Shown: positions 17,561 to 27,124, numbered from the stretch's first letter. The stretch: DNA of 64,000 nucleotides from Rhizobium esperanzae (GCF_002204185.1 NZ_MXPU01000002.1:248001-312000); one strand, 5' to 3'. Notes: generated by a model from the sequence alone, not told the origin. Made by a program: numbers and translations.

Positions 17561-18622
17561 ATGAATTTTTCGGCCAAAGCGTCCCCCTGGTGGACCCCGT
17601 CCGTGCACGCCGATCGCCGCCCGTTCCTGATCGGGCGCAACGCGATTCAGGCGGCATTGCGCGGGTTTTTCGCGCGCGAGGATTTCATCGAGGTCGATAC
17701 GGCGGTGCTGCAGGTTTCGCCCGGCAACGAAGCGCATCTGCATGCCTTCGCGACGCAGGCGATAACGACGGACGGTCAGACGGCGCCGTTCTACCTGCAC
17801 ACCTCGCCGGAATTCGCCTGCAAGAAGCTGCTTGCGGCCGGCGAGGAGCGCATCTCCTGTTTTGCCCATGTCTACCGCAACCGCGAACGCGGGCCGTTGC
17901 ACCATCCCGAATTCACCATGCTCGAATGGTATCGGGCCGGTGAAAGCTACGAGAGCCTGATGATGGATTGCGTGCGGATCCTGGCGCTGGCGGCAGAAAC
18001 GGTAAAGACGCCGGTGTTCGCCTATCGCGGCGCCGAGAGCGATCCCTTCGCGGGACCGGAGCGGATCAGTGTCGCCGAAGCCTTCGAGCGTCATGCCGGT
18101 ATCGATCTTCTCGCTTCCGTCGCTGCTGACGGATCGACCGATCGCGATCATCTGGCGGCCGAGCTCAAGCGCGTCGGCATGCGTGTCGCCGAAGACGACG
18201 GCTGGGCCGATCTGTTCAGCCGGGTGCTGGTCGAAAAGATCGAGCCGCATCTCGGTTTCGGCCGCATCACCATCCTCGACGAATATCCTGTCTCTGAGGC
18301 CGCACTTGCACGTCCCTCGGCGCGCGACCCCCGGGTTGCCGAGCGTTTCGAGCTCTATGCTTGCGGCGTCGAGCTTGCCAACGGCTTCGGCGAACTCACC
18401 AATGCTGCCGAGCAGCGCCGGCGCTTCGAGATCGAGATGGCCGAGAAGGCGCGTATCTACGGCGAGACCTATCCGATCGACGAGGATTTTCTCGCCGCGC
18501 TGTCGCTGATGCCCGAGGCAAGCGGCATCGCGCTCGGCTTCGACCGGCTGGTGATGCTGGCGACGGGAGCGTCGCGCATCGATCAGGTGCTGTGGGCGCC
18601 GGTCGCGGAGTGCGGAAGATGA
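17561..18622 (+). CDS. epmA: EF-P lysine lysyltransferase EpmA (PoxA/GenX)
   Basis: A class II LysRS catalytic core without the anticodon-binding domain. It attaches (R)-beta-lysine to Lys34 of EF-P. The 353-residue protein shows motif 2 in [20 protein letters not shown] near residue 102, and motif 3 in [12 protein letters not shown] near residue 325; EWYRAGE near residue 124 is typical of EpmA. It lies 150 bases from the divergent efp, and its stop overlaps the epmB start (ATGA), so the two enzymes are translationally coupled. Confidence 0.94.
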   Translation: MNFSAKASPWWTPSVHADRRPFLIGRNAIQAALRGFFAREDFIEVDTAVLQVSPGNEAHLHAFATQAITTDGQTAPFYLHTSPEFACKKLLAAGEERISCFAHVYRNRERGPLHHPEFTMLEWYRAGESYESLMMDCVRILALAAETVKTPVFAYRGAESDPFAGPERISVAEAFERHAGIDLLASVAADGSTDRDHLAAELKRVGMRVAEDDGWADLFSRVLVEKIEPHLGFGRITILDEYPVSEAALARPSARDPRVAERFELYACGVELANGFGELTNAAEQRRRFEIEMAEKARIYGETYPIDEDFLAALSLMPEASGIALGFDRLVMLATGASRIDQVLWAPVAECGR

Positions 18623-19677
18623 ATGCCGTCAAACCGGTCAAAAACGTCGACGATCTGGTGAAGGCCGGGCTTGCCGCGCCTGCCGACCGCGCAGCGCTCG
18701 AGGCGGTGGCCGCCCGTTACGCAATTGCCCTGACGCCTGCCATCACCACACTGATCGATCGCAACCATCCCAACGACCCGATCGCCCGGCAATTCGTGCC
18801 TGACACCGCCGAACTCATCGTCGCGCCGGAAGAACGTGCCGATCCGATCGGCGATCACGCTCATAGCCCGGTCGAGGGCATCGTGCACCGTTATCCCGAT
18901 CGGGTGCTGCTGAAAGCCGTGCATGTCTGCCCGGTCTATTGCCGCTTCTGCTTCCGCCGCGAAATGGTCGGGCCGCAGGGCCTCGGCACGCTCGATGCGG
19001 CGGCGATGGAGGCGGCTTTCGATTACATCAGGAGCCATCAGGAGATCTGGGAGGTCATCCTGACCGGCGGCGACCCGCTGGTGCTTTCGCCGCGCCGGCT
19101 CCGCGAGATCATGGAGGCGCTCGCTGATATCTCGCATGTGAAGATCGTGCGTTTTCACACGCGCGTTCCCGTCGTCGATCCGGAGAAAATCGACGCGGCG
19201 CTTATCGCCGCGCTGAAAGCGAGCAGCAAGACAGTCTATGTGGCGCTGCACGCCAACCATGTCAGAGAATTGACGGCGGAAGCGCGTGCGGCATGCGCGC
19301 GCCTTATCGATGCCGGAATCGCCATGGTCAGCCAATCGGTGCTGCTCAAGGGTGTCAACGACGATCCCGCAATTCTTGCCGAACTGATGAAGGCTTTCGT
19401 CGAGACCCGTGTCAAACCTTATTACCTGCATCATCCCGATCTCGCGCCGGGCACTAGCCATTTCAGGCTGACGATCGAGGAGGGGCAGAGGATCGTGGCG
19501 GCGCTGCGCGGACGGATTTCCGGTCTTTGCCAGCCGACCTACATCCTCGATATTCCGGGCGGTCACGGCAAGGCCGTCGTCAGCGGAAGTAGCATCCGGC
19601 CGACGGGCGACGGCTGTTATTCCGTTTCGGATTACCGCGGCGGCGAGCATTGCTATCCGCCCACTGACGAGGCTTAG
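18619..19677 (+). CDS. epmB: Lysine 2,3-aminomutase EpmB (EF-P (R)-beta-lysine synthesis)
   Basis: A radical SAM enzyme that converts L-lysine to beta-lysine, the donor used by EpmA. In the 352-residue protein the [4Fe-4S]-binding CxxxCxxC is in HVCPVYCRFCFRREMVG near residue 107, and the PLP region includes DIPGGHGKAVV near residue 313. The open frame reaches far back into epmA, but ATG 18619 overlaps the epmA stop by four bases and gives the expected length. Shorter than the clostridial lysine aminomutase, as is normal for EpmB. No EpmC is seen nearby. Confidence 0.92.
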   Translation: MNAVKPVKNVDDLVKAGLAAPADRAALEAVAARYAIALTPAITTLIDRNHPNDPIARQFVPDTAELIVAPEERADPIGDHAHSPVEGIVHRYPDRVLLKAVHVCPVYCRFCFRREMVGPQGLGTLDAAAMEAAFDYIRSHQEIWEVILTGGDPLVLSPRRLREIMEALADISHVKIVRFHTRVPVVDPEKIDAALIAALKASSKTVYVALHANHVRELTAEARAACARLIDAGIAMVSQSVLLKGVNDDPAILAELMKAFVETRVKPYYLHHPDLAPGTSHFRLTIEEGQRIVAALRGRISGLCQPTYILDIPGGHGKAVVSGSSIRPTGDGCYSVSDYRGGEHCYPPTDEA

Positions 19678-19930
19678 CGGCTTTCCGTATCATTTCTGTA
19701 CTCGCGGCGCCGGAAGCTGTATCGAGCATTATCGCCGAAATGATCTTAGCCGATTGATATAAAATAAATATTCGCGCCCTCTCCGGAAGGATCGCTAAAA
19801 TCCTAACCATGAGGAACAATCATCTTTAACCCAACAAATTAGCGGAATGTTCTGTTTTCCGCACTAAAAGAACGCTCATGACAAGGCGATGAACGCCGGT
19901 TCGGGATCATGAGAATCTTGGAGTGATGGG

Positions 19931-20182
19931 ATGAATAAGACAATCCGCGACCTCGTAGCCAAATTCGGCAAACTTCCTACGTCGGTCGACCAGATCGCCG
20001 ACGACGCCGATCTTTATGCGGCAGGTCTGACGTCCTTTGCCTCGGTGCAGCTCATGCTCGGCATCGAAGAGGCCTTCGACATCGAGTTTCCCGACAATCT
20101 GCTGAACCGCAAATCCTTCGCGAGCATCTCGGCCATCGCCAAGACGGTCGATATCATCCAGGCTGGTCGGAAGGTCGCCTAA
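19931..20182 (+). CDS. Stand-alone acyl/aminoacyl carrier protein
   Basis: An 83-residue acidic four-helix carrier protein. The phosphopantetheine attachment serine is Ser35 in AAGLTSFASVQLML; the usual DSL is here TSF. IEEAFDIEFPDNLL is the recognition helix. It is the first gene of a six-gene operon and shares a base with the next start codon. The third gene downstream encodes an amino acid:carrier protein ligase, so this protein probably carries an amino acid rather than a fatty acid. The 253-base region upstream of it should hold the operon promoter; I see no clear regulatory motif there. Confidence 0.88.
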   Translation: MNKTIRDLVAKFGKLPTSVDQIADDADLYAAGLTSFASVQLMLGIEEAFDIEFPDNLLNRKSFASISAIAKTVDIIQAGRKVA

Positions 20183-21363
20183 TGAACTTCTCCGTCAAGA
20201 TCATAGAGGACGGTCTTGTCGCAAGGGTCGCCCGTGTCGCCGAAGTTGCGGCAAGACATGCGGAGGCCGTCGACGTCGAAGGCCGCTTTCCCCAGGAAGC
20301 CGTGGATGCGATGAAGGCCGAAAGGCTGCTCGGCATCCAGGTGCCGCGCCATCTCGGCGGTGAATCGGCCTCGATCACCGAAATCGCCGAATTGTGCTCG
20401 ATGCTGGGCCAGGCCTGTGCCGCAAGCGCCATGGTCTTCGCCATGCACCATATCAAGCTGTCGAGCCTCGTCGAGCACGGCGCCGAAAACGAGTGGCATT
20501 GCGGCTTCATGCGCCGCATCGCAGCCGAACAGTTGCTGATCGCATCGGCCACCACCGAGGGTGGCATCGGCGGCAACCTTCGCAACAGCATTTGTGCGAT
20601 CGAGGTCGACGGCGATACTTGCCGCCTCGAAAAGGATGCGACCGTCATTTCCTACGGCTCGCATGCCGACGCCATCCTCATCACTTCGCGCAGCCATCCG
20701 CAGGCAGCCTCTTCCGATCAGGTGCTGACGGCCTTCCTCAAGGACCAGTATACGCTCGAAAAAACGCATGCCTGGAACACGCTCGGCATGCGCGGCACCT
20801 GTTCCGACGGTTTCCTCTTCAAAGGCGAAGCGCCGGCTCGGCAAATTCTGCCGAAGCCTTTCGCCGAGATCGCCGCGCAATCCATGCTCGCTTCCTCGCA
20901 TCTGCTCTGGAGCGGCGTCTGGTACGGCATCGCGGTCGACGCAGTCGCCCGCGCACAGACATTCGTCCGCGCCGCTGCCCGCAAGGCCCCCGACGCCCAG
21001 CCGCCGGGCGCGCTGCGCCTCGCCGAGGTCTCGAACCTGCTACAGATGGTGAAATCCAATGTCGTGGCCGGGCTCAAGGCCTATGAAGACGCCAAATCAG
21101 ATCCGGACCGGCTGTCGTCGATGGGTTTTGCCGTGGCGATGAACAACGTCAAGATCGCTTCTTCCGAGACGATCCTGGAGATCGTCAACCACGCCATGCT
21201 GATCTGTGGCATCATGGGCTACAAGAACGGCACGCCCTTCAGCCTCGGACGCCATCTGCGCGACGCCCATTCCGCACAGCTCATGATCTCCAACGACCGC
21301 ATCCTCGGCAACACGTCGAGCATGCTTCTCGTCCATAAGCAGGACACTAGCCTACTGGGGTAA
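20182..21363 (+). CDS. Acyl-CoA dehydrogenase family protein in aa:CP ligase operon
   Basis: A 393-residue flavoprotein with the acyl-CoA dehydrogenase fold: N-terminal helices, a middle beta domain with [15 protein letters not shown] near residue 114 and a C-terminal helical bundle. The C-terminal motif that normally carries the catalytic Glu (YEGTSQI) reads ILGNTSSML here, so the usual base is absent. The likely substrate is the aminoacyl group on the neighbouring carrier protein. Related dehydrogenases oxidise prolyl-carrier protein in pyrrole pathways. The protein may alternatively act without redox chemistry. Its start overlaps the carrier protein stop by 1 base. Confidence 0.8.
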   Translation: MNFSVKIIEDGLVARVARVAEVAARHAEAVDVEGRFPQEAVDAMKAERLLGIQVPRHLGGESASITEIAELCSMLGQACAASAMVFAMHHIKLSSLVEHGAENEWHCGFMRRIAAEQLLIASATTEGGIGGNLRNSICAIEVDGDTCRLEKDATVISYGSHADAILITSRSHPQAASSDQVLTAFLKDQYTLEKTHAWNTLGMRGTCSDGFLFKGEAPARQILPKPFAEIAAQSMLASSHLLWSGVWYGIAVDAVARAQTFVRAAARKAPDAQPPGALRLAEVSNLLQMVKSNVVAGLKAYEDAKSDPDRLSSMGFAVAMNNVKIASSETILEIVNHAMLICGIMGYKNGTPFSLGRHLRDAHSAQLMISNDRILGNTSSMLLVHKQDTSLLG

Positions 21364-21367
21364 AGCC

Positions 21368-22276
21368 ATGGATATGCAGACCTCGTTTCTCGACCGGCTC
21401 TTCGAGTCCGGTCTGCTGATCGATACCGGCGTTGACGGTCTCTATGGCCGCAGCGGCCAGTTCGAAGATGTCATCACCGCCTTCGAACGGCTGATCGACA
21501 GGTTCGGCGGTGCCGACGGCGCCGAAGCGATGCGTTTCCCGCCCGGCATGAACCGTGCGCTCTTCGAAAAGAGCGGTTACATGAAGAGCTTTCCGCAGCT
21601 TGCCGGCACGGTGCACAGCTTCTGCGGCAGCGAGCTCGATCATATGAGCCTGCTTGAATGCATGGAGGTCGGCGAGGACTGGACCAAGGACCAGCAAGCG
21701 ACCGATATCGTGCTGACGCCAGCCGCCTGCTACCCGCTTTATCCAACCGTCGCCAAGCGCGGCAACCTGCCGAAGACGGGCGGCCTGTTCGATCTGCAGT
21801 CCTACTGCTTCCGCCATGAACCGTCGAAGGATCCGGCCCGCCAGCAGCTGTTCCGCATGCGCGAATATGTCTGCATGGGAACGGAGCAGCACGTCACCGA
21901 TTTCCGCCAGCGCTGGATGGACCGCGGCGTCGAGATGATGAAGCAGGTCGGCCTCGACGTGACCATCGACGTTGCCAACGATCCGTTCTTCGGCCGCGCC
22001 GGCAAGATGATGGTCAACAATCAGCGCGACCAGAACCTGAAATTCGAGCTGCTGATCCCGATTACCTCAGTGGCCAAGCCGACCGCCTGCATGAGCTTCA
22101 ATTACCATCAGGACTCCTTCGGTCTGAAGTGGGGCCTCAATCTCGAAGACGGCAGCGTCGCGCATACCGCCTGCGTCGGCTTCGGCCTGGAGCGTATCGC
22201 GCTCGCCCTCTTCCACCACCATGGCCTCGACGTAAAGGAATGGCCGGCCAGCGTACGGAAAACGCTGTGGGGCTGA
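21368..22276 (+). CDS. Amino acid:[carrier protein] ligase (SerRS-like, tRNA-independent)
   Basis: A 302-residue class II aminoacyl-tRNA synthetase paralog that has only the catalytic core, without the long N-terminal tRNA-binding coiled coil of SerRS. Motif 2 lies in [20 protein letters not shown] (residues 148-166) and motif 3 in [11 protein letters not shown] (271-281). Cys121, Glu166 and Cys269 match the zinc ligands of atypical SerRS. This family was described from Bradyrhizobium and Agrobacterium as enzymes that activate small amino acids (glycine, alanine) and load them on carrier proteins. The neighbouring carrier protein is the obvious acceptor. Which amino acid is used cannot be read with confidence. 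Confidence 0.9.
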   Translation: MDMQTSFLDRLFESGLLIDTGVDGLYGRSGQFEDVITAFERLIDRFGGADGAEAMRFPPGMNRALFEKSGYMKSFPQLAGTVHSFCGSELDHMSLLECMEVGEDWTKDQQATDIVLTPAACYPLYPTVAKRGNLPKTGGLFDLQSYCFRHEPSKDPARQQLFRMREYVCMGTEQHVTDFRQRWMDRGVEMMKQVGLDVTIDVANDPFFGRAGKMMVNNQRDQNLKFELLIPITSVAKPTACMSFNYHQDSFGLKWGLNLEDGSVAHTACVGFGLERIALALFHHHGLDVKEWPASVRKTLWG

Positions 22277-23247
22277 TGACGGCGATGACATCGGTCTTCC
22301 CGGGAATCAGCCCGGAAACCTACCGGCAGCACGCGCTGCATTCCGGCGAACGTGCATGGCCGGAAACCAACTGCTATGTCGATCTCTGGATCGAAGTGCT
22401 GGCGACATCGGGCGTCGCCCCCGAGGCGATGCTGGGTTTTACCCTGGCGCAGGATTTCGAGGGCGACCAGTTCACCTTCTTCAAAGTGCCGCTCGAAGAT
22501 CTCGAAGCGCTCTACGGCATCCGCGCGACCGAGCTTGCGATCTACGACCGCGTCGAACGGCATGTCGAAGTGCAGCTCGCGCGCGGTCGTCTCTGCCTGA
22601 TCGAGATGGATTCCTTCTATATGCCGGATACGCGCGGCACCGCCTACCGGCAGGAGCACGGCAAGACGACGGTTGCGATCAACCGGCTTGATGTTGCGGC
22701 AAAGCGCGTCGAATATTTTCACAACGCAGGCTATTTCCAGCTCGGGGGTGAGGATTTCGACGGGCTGTTCCAGCTGCAGCTGACGGAAAGCGATCCGCCG
22801 TTTCTGCCCTATACGGAATTTGCGCGGCTTCCGGAAAAGCCCGCCGACGAAGCGCATCTTCGCGCGACCGCGCGGCGGCTTGCCGGTTTTCACTTCGCCA
22901 GGCGCCCCCGCCAAAACCCGATCCGCGCCTTCGCCCGCGTCTTCCCGCAACAGGTGGAAGCGGTGGCGGAGCGGCCGTTCGGTTTCTTCCACAAATATGC
23001 CTTCAACACGCTCCGTCAGGCGGGCGCCAATTTCGAGCTGGCGGCTGATTATCTGACCTGGCTGTCCTCAACCGAATTCACGGCGGCCGCCGAGGATGCC
23101 CGGCGCATTTCCGACGCGGCGAAATCCGTGCAGTTCCAGCTTGCCCGCGCTATCGCCCGCAGGAAGTTCGAGCCGCTGCAGGCAGCCCTTGATCCGGCCG
23201 CCGATGCATGGGATTCCATGATGGCATCGCTTGCGGAGCGAATCTGA
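22276..23247 (+). CDS. DUF1839 family protein
   Basis: A 323-residue soluble protein with no signal peptide and no motif that I can tie to a reaction. Conserved-looking stretches are NCYVDLWIEVL near residue 29, GDQFTFFKVP near residue 65, EMDSFYMPDTRGTAYR near residue 112 and FHKYAFNTLRQAGANFELAADYL near the C-terminal third. It starts on the last base of the aa:CP ligase gene, so the two are coupled. Because it travels with the carrier protein and ligase, it may take the aminoacyl group off the carrier protein (a transferase), but this is only inference from context. Confidence 0.75.
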   Translation: MTAMTSVFPGISPETYRQHALHSGERAWPETNCYVDLWIEVLATSGVAPEAMLGFTLAQDFEGDQFTFFKVPLEDLEALYGIRATELAIYDRVERHVEVQLARGRLCLIEMDSFYMPDTRGTAYRQEHGKTTVAINRLDVAAKRVEYFHNAGYFQLGGEDFDGLFQLQLTESDPPFLPYTEFARLPEKPADEAHLRATARRLAGFHFARRPRQNPIRAFARVFPQQVEAVAERPFGFFHKYAFNTLRQAGANFELAADYLTWLSSTEFTAAAEDARRISDAAKSVQFQLARAIARRKFEPLQAALDPAADAWDSMMASLAERI

Positions 23248-23263
23248 GGCCGGAGATCAGACA

Positions 23264-25744
23264 ATGCGGGGGCGTTTGGCAAGCATCGGAGCCCGGGAAA
23301 GCATGCTTTCCGAAGGCTGGAACCTGATCCTGACGGAGCCGGGCGCCTGCGCCGTACCCCACGATATTCATCTTTCCGCGCAGTTTATTCCTGCGCCCGT
23401 TCCCGGCACCGTTGCGGCCGCACTTGAAAAAGCCGGGCTCTTCGACCGGGAAAATCCCGAACCGCTGAATATGAAGGACGCTTGGTACCTGTGCCGGCTT
23501 TTTGATGCCGAGCCCGGCGAAGCCATCCTGCGGTTCGGCGGGCTGGCCACGATTTGCAATGTCTTCCTCAACGGTCAGGAAATCCTCTTTTCCGAAAGCA
23601 TGTTCACGGCGCATGAGCTCCCGGTGACGCTTTCGGGCGGCGACGAGCTGGCGCTCTGCTTCCGGGCGCTCGGTCCCCGGCTGTCCGAACCCGGCCCGCG
23701 GGCGCGCTGGCGGCCGCAGATGATCACGCCGGCGGGCCTGAAGAATTTCCGCACGACACTGCTCGGCCATATGCCGGGCTGGTGCCCGGATATCCATGCG
23801 GTCGGGCCGTGGCGGCCGATTTCACTGGTGCAACGCGATACCATATCGATCGATAATGTCTCCATCCGCGCGGTCCTGGAAGAGAGCGGCGTCGGCCGGC
23901 TGAGCGTCTCCTTGCATAACAATGCCGGGGGCCCAGCGATGCTGCTGCGCTGCGGCGGCATGGAACAGCCCTTCGAGAAGATCGGCGAAAATCATTACTC
24001 GGCTATCCTCAAGCTGTCCGACATCGAGCCCTGGTGGCCGCATACACACGGCACTCCGCGCCTCTATGATCTGACGCTGGTTTCCGACGGCGAGGAATAT
24101 TCGCTCGGGAGCACCGGCTTCCGGCGCATCGACGTCGACCGCGGTGCGGATGGCGAAGACTTCGCGCTCCTTGTCAACGGCGAGCGAGTCTTCTGCCGCG
24201 GTGCGGTCTGGACGACCGCCGATATTGCGCGGCTGCCGGGCGGGCGGGCGGATTATGAGCCGTTCCTGCAGCTTGCCTGCCAAGCCGGCATGAACATGAT
24301 CCGCATCGGCGGCACCATGGTTTACGAGACGCCCGATTTCTTTGCGCTCTGCGACGAGCTCGGCCTGCTCGTGTGGCAGGATTTCATGTTCGCCAATTTC
24401 GACTATCCGCGCAACGACAAGGCCTTTCTCGGCCATGTACATGCCGAGATCGAGGAATTCCTGTACGGCGTCCAGGCGTCGCCTTCCCTTGCCGTCCTCT
24501 GCGGCGGCAGCGAGATCCATCAGCAGGCGGCAATGCTCGGCCTGCCAATGGAATTCTGGAGTGGACCGGTGACCGACGAAATCATCCCGGCCATTGCCGC
24601 GCGCATGCGTCCCGACGTGCCCTATGTGCCGAATTCACCCTACGGCGGAGCGATGCCCTTTTCGCCCAATGCCGGCATTGCGCATTATTACGGCGTCGGC
24701 GCCTATATGCGGCCGATTGCCGATGCCCGCCGCGCCGATGTGCGCTTTGCCTCCGAAAGCCTCGCCTTTGCGCATGTGCCGCAGCAAAGGACGCTGCAGC
24801 GCCATCTCGACGTGCCCGCCGTGCATAGCCCGCAGTGGAGGGCGCGGGTGCCCCGCGACCGCAGCGCATCGTGGGATTTCGAGGATGTTCGCGACTTTTA
24901 TCTCGAGCTTCTCTACGATTTCGACCCGGCCCGGCTGCGCCGCGAAGATCCGGAACGGTATCTCGACTTTTCCCGTGCCGTGACCGGCGAGGTGATCGAA
25001 GAGACCTTCGCCGAATGGCGGCGCAAGGGCTCCGGCTGCAACGGAGGGCTGGTCTGGACGCTGCAGGACCTGTTGCCCGGCCCCGGCTGGGGCGTGATCG
25101 ATTCCACCGGCGAGCCGAAACCTGTCTGGTATGCGATGCGACGTGCCTTCCGGCCGGTTCAGGCGGTCTTCACCGATGAGGGAACCAACGGTCTCGACGT
25201 GCATGTCGTCAACGAGACGGACACCGACCTCGATCTGGAACTCGAGGTCGTCTGCCTGCGTGATGGAAAACAGCAGGTCGTCAGCGGCAACATGGCTTTC
25301 AAGCTCGCGGCAAGAAGCGCGGAACGCCTTGCCGCGACCACGCTGTTCGGCGCCTTCTTCGATACGACCTATGCCTTCCGTTTCGGCCCGCCGGCGCATG
25401 ATGCAAGTGTGGCGCGCCTGCGATCCCTCGCCGATGGCGCCGTTCTCGCCGAGAGCTTCCATTTCCCCTGCGGACGCGGAAAAGCACTGCACGACGCCGG
25501 CATCGAGGCGTCACTCGGCAGAGACGGCGACAGCTGGGTCATCGATCTCAGGACCGACCGGTTGGCGCAATCGGTGCATATCGACGTCGAAGGCTACAGG
25601 GCCGACGACGACTGGTTCCACCTTGCTCCCGGCCGGGTGCGGCGCGTGAAGCTCTCCGCGCTGTCCGGCACGGAGAGCGATGTTCCGCCGACGGGCGAAA
25701 TCAGAAGTCTAGGCAGTTCGCGCCGCATCGGGTTCGCGGGCTGA
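23264..25744 (+). CDS. Glycoside hydrolase family 2-like protein (beta-mannosidase-like)
   Basis: An 826-residue protein with the GH2 order: an N-terminal jelly-roll with DAWYLCRLF near residue 69 and LRFGGLATICNVFLNG near residue 90, an immunoglobulin-like domain, then a TIM barrel. The acid/base Glu appears to be Glu417 in CGGSEIHQQA (family norm GNNE) and the nucleophile Glu498 in FASESLAF (family norm SEYG). No signal peptide, so it is cytosolic. Both catalytic glutamates seem present but in unusual surroundings, so the substrate may not be plain mannoside. ATG 23264 with a GGAG site is used. It is 16 bases after the DUF1839 gene. Confidence 0.8.
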   Translation: MRGRLASIGARESMLSEGWNLILTEPGACAVPHDIHLSAQFIPAPVPGTVAAALEKAGLFDRENPEPLNMKDAWYLCRLFDAEPGEAILRFGGLATICNVFLNGQEILFSESMFTAHELPVTLSGGDELALCFRALGPRLSEPGPRARWRPQMITPAGLKNFRTTLLGHMPGWCPDIHAVGPWRPISLVQRDTISIDNVSIRAVLEESGVGRLSVSLHNNAGGPAMLLRCGGMEQPFEKIGENHYSAILKLSDIEPWWPHTHGTPRLYDLTLVSDGEEYSLGSTGFRRIDVDRGADGEDFALLVNGERVFCRGAVWTTADIARLPGGRADYEPFLQLACQAGMNMIRIGGTMVYETPDFFALCDELGLLVWQDFMFANFDYPRNDKAFLGHVHAEIEEFLYGVQASPSLAVLCGGSEIHQQAAMLGLPMEFWSGPVTDEIIPAIAARMRPDVPYVPNSPYGGAMPFSPNAGIAHYYGVGAYMRPIADARRADVRFASESLAFAHVPQQRTLQRHLDVPAVHSPQWRARVPRDRSASWDFEDVRDFYLELLYDFDPARLRREDPERYLDFSRAVTGEVIEETFAEWRRKGSGCNGGLVWTLQDLLPGPGWGVIDSTGEPKPVWYAMRRAFRPVQAVFTDEGTNGLDVHVVNETDTDLDLELEVVCLRDGKQQVVSGNMAFKLAARSAERLAATTLFGAFFDTTYAFRFGPPAHDASVARLRSLADGAVLAESFHFPCGRGKALHDAGIEASLGRDGDSWVIDLRTDRLAQSVHIDVEGYRADDDWFHLAPGRVRRVKLSALSGTESDVPPTGEIRSLGSSRRIGFAG

Positions 25745-25785
25745 GGCTCGCAGGGAACGATGCAAGCTCACCGAAAGATCGTAAT

Positions 25786-26964
25786 TTGAGAACGGTATAC
25801 CGCTATCTACGCGCCCATATCCTGCAGCAGTTGATCCCGCGGTCGCGCCTCGCCTTCAACCCGCGCAAGCCGGTCGAAATCGTCGGCTATCTCTCTATGC
25901 CCGTTGGTGTCGGTGAATCGGCAAGGCTCTGTGCCGGGGCGCTTTCCCAAGCGGGACGGGCGATTTCGCTCTCAGACGTCAGCACGCACCCGGACGAAAA
26001 ATCCTTTGCCGGCTGGGCGTCTTCGCACCGTTCGACCGAACCGCCGGGAAGCCGTATCTGGCATCTCAATCCGCCGATGCTGCCGCGCGCCATCCTGAAG
26101 ATGGGTGTCACCAAATTCACCCGTGCTTTCAACATCGGTTATTTCGCCTGGGAGCTTGAAGTCGTGCCGGCGGAGTGGCGCAACGGGTTGCGTTACATGA
26201 ATGCCGTCTTCGTGCCCTCGGAATTCACCAGGCGGACGATTGCGCCGCTGACGGCGGCGCCCGTTATCGTGGTTCCGCATCCCGTAACCGAGAAGCCGGC
26301 GGCAGAGGGCATGCGGAAGAAATTCGGCATCGACAAGGACGCCTTTCTCGTCAGCTTCATCTTCAGCGCCGGTTCCTCGATCAACCGGAAGAACCCGCAA
26401 GCCGTCATCGAAGCCTTCAGGCTATTCAGCGCTGAATGCCCGAGCGCCTTCCTGTTGATGAAGGCGAGCGGCAACATCGACAAGGATGAGAGCTTGCGCG
26501 AACTGATCGCTTCGGTCGCCGGCGATCCCCGCATCAGGATCATCACCGACAAGCTCTCGAACGCCGAGATCAACGGCCTTATCCGCTCTTCCAATGCCTA
26601 TCTCTCGCTGCATCGCTCGGAAGGTTTCGGGCTGACGGTAGCCGAGGCGATCATGCATTGCACCCCGGTCATTTCAACCGACTGGTCGGGCACGGAAGAT
26701 TTCTGCGATCCTGAGAACAGCTGGCTGGTCGCCTCTCCCCTCATTCCCGTCGTCGATTCTCATCCCGAATTTGCGGCGCTGCCGGGCGCGGTCTGGGCGG
26801 ATCCCTCTCCTGAAATCGCGGCCGCGCATCTTGGCGATATCTTCCGTGCGCCCGAGCGAGCACGGGAGAAGGCCGGGAAGGCACGGGAGTTCCTGCTGCG
26901 CTACCTCGCAGAGAACAGTTATGAGAAGGCGCTCCAGAAGCTGGCGGCGATGCAGGCCAGCTAA
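25786..26964 (+). CDS. GT4-family glycosyltransferase
   Basis: A 392-residue GT-B fold enzyme. The C-terminal domain carries the sugar-nucleotide binding motif SEGFGLTVAEA near residue 282 and the phosphate-binding RKNPQAVIEAF region near residue 202. The N-terminal domain has GYLSMPVGVGESARL near residue 33. It should add a sugar from a nucleotide donor to a glycan, on the cytoplasmic side. TTG 25786 is the upstream-most start. It lies 41 bases after the GH2 gene and ends the compact operon, before a repeat element at 27032-27124. Confidence 0.85.
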   Translation: MRTVYRYLRAHILQQLIPRSRLAFNPRKPVEIVGYLSMPVGVGESARLCAGALSQAGRAISLSDVSTHPDEKSFAGWASSHRSTEPPGSRIWHLNPPMLPRAILKMGVTKFTRAFNIGYFAWELEVVPAEWRNGLRYMNAVFVPSEFTRRTIAPLTAAPVIVVPHPVTEKPAAEGMRKKFGIDKDAFLVSFIFSAGSSINRKNPQAVIEAFRLFSAECPSAFLLMKASGNIDKDESLRELIASVAGDPRIRIITDKLSNAEINGLIRSSNAYLSLHRSEGFGLTVAEAIMHCTPVISTDWSGTEDFCDPENSWLVASPLIPVVDSHPEFAALPGAVWADPSPEIAAAHLGDIFRAPERAREKAGKAREFLLRYLAENSYEKALQKLAAMQAS

Positions 26965-27031
26965 GGTGAGGTCGCCACTCCGCGTTATTTTAACATTTTC
27001 GCATTAGTGATGACGGGCATGCGGCTGCAAA

Positions 27032-27124
27032 GCATGTTGCGCAAAAGTGTGCAGCAGTTTTGCGATAGCGACATGCGTAAAAACAAAAACCTAAAGCGCG
27101 AGGAGCGAATCTGAAAGATCGCGA
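27032..27124 (+). repeat. Rhizobial intergenic palindromic element (RIME-like), copy 2
   Basis: The second copy of the element found inverted at 8182-8272. It contains GCGCAAAAGTGTG, TTTTGCGATAGCGACATGC and AGCGCGAGGAGCGAATCTGA, with the same internal pairing of CGCAAAA with TTTTGCG. It fills most of the 191-base gap between the GT4 gene and the flippase fusion gene. Confidence 0.75.

Noticed and set aside
16842..17657. Long EF-P version starting 82 codons upstream
   Set aside because: The extra residues cross the epmA promoter and its first codons; EF-P begins MVKVIASS in this group.
19931..23247. A conventional non-ribosomal peptide or fatty acid synthase cluster
   Set aside because: There is no adenylation, condensation or ketosynthase domain; the carrier is loaded by an aaRS-like ligase.
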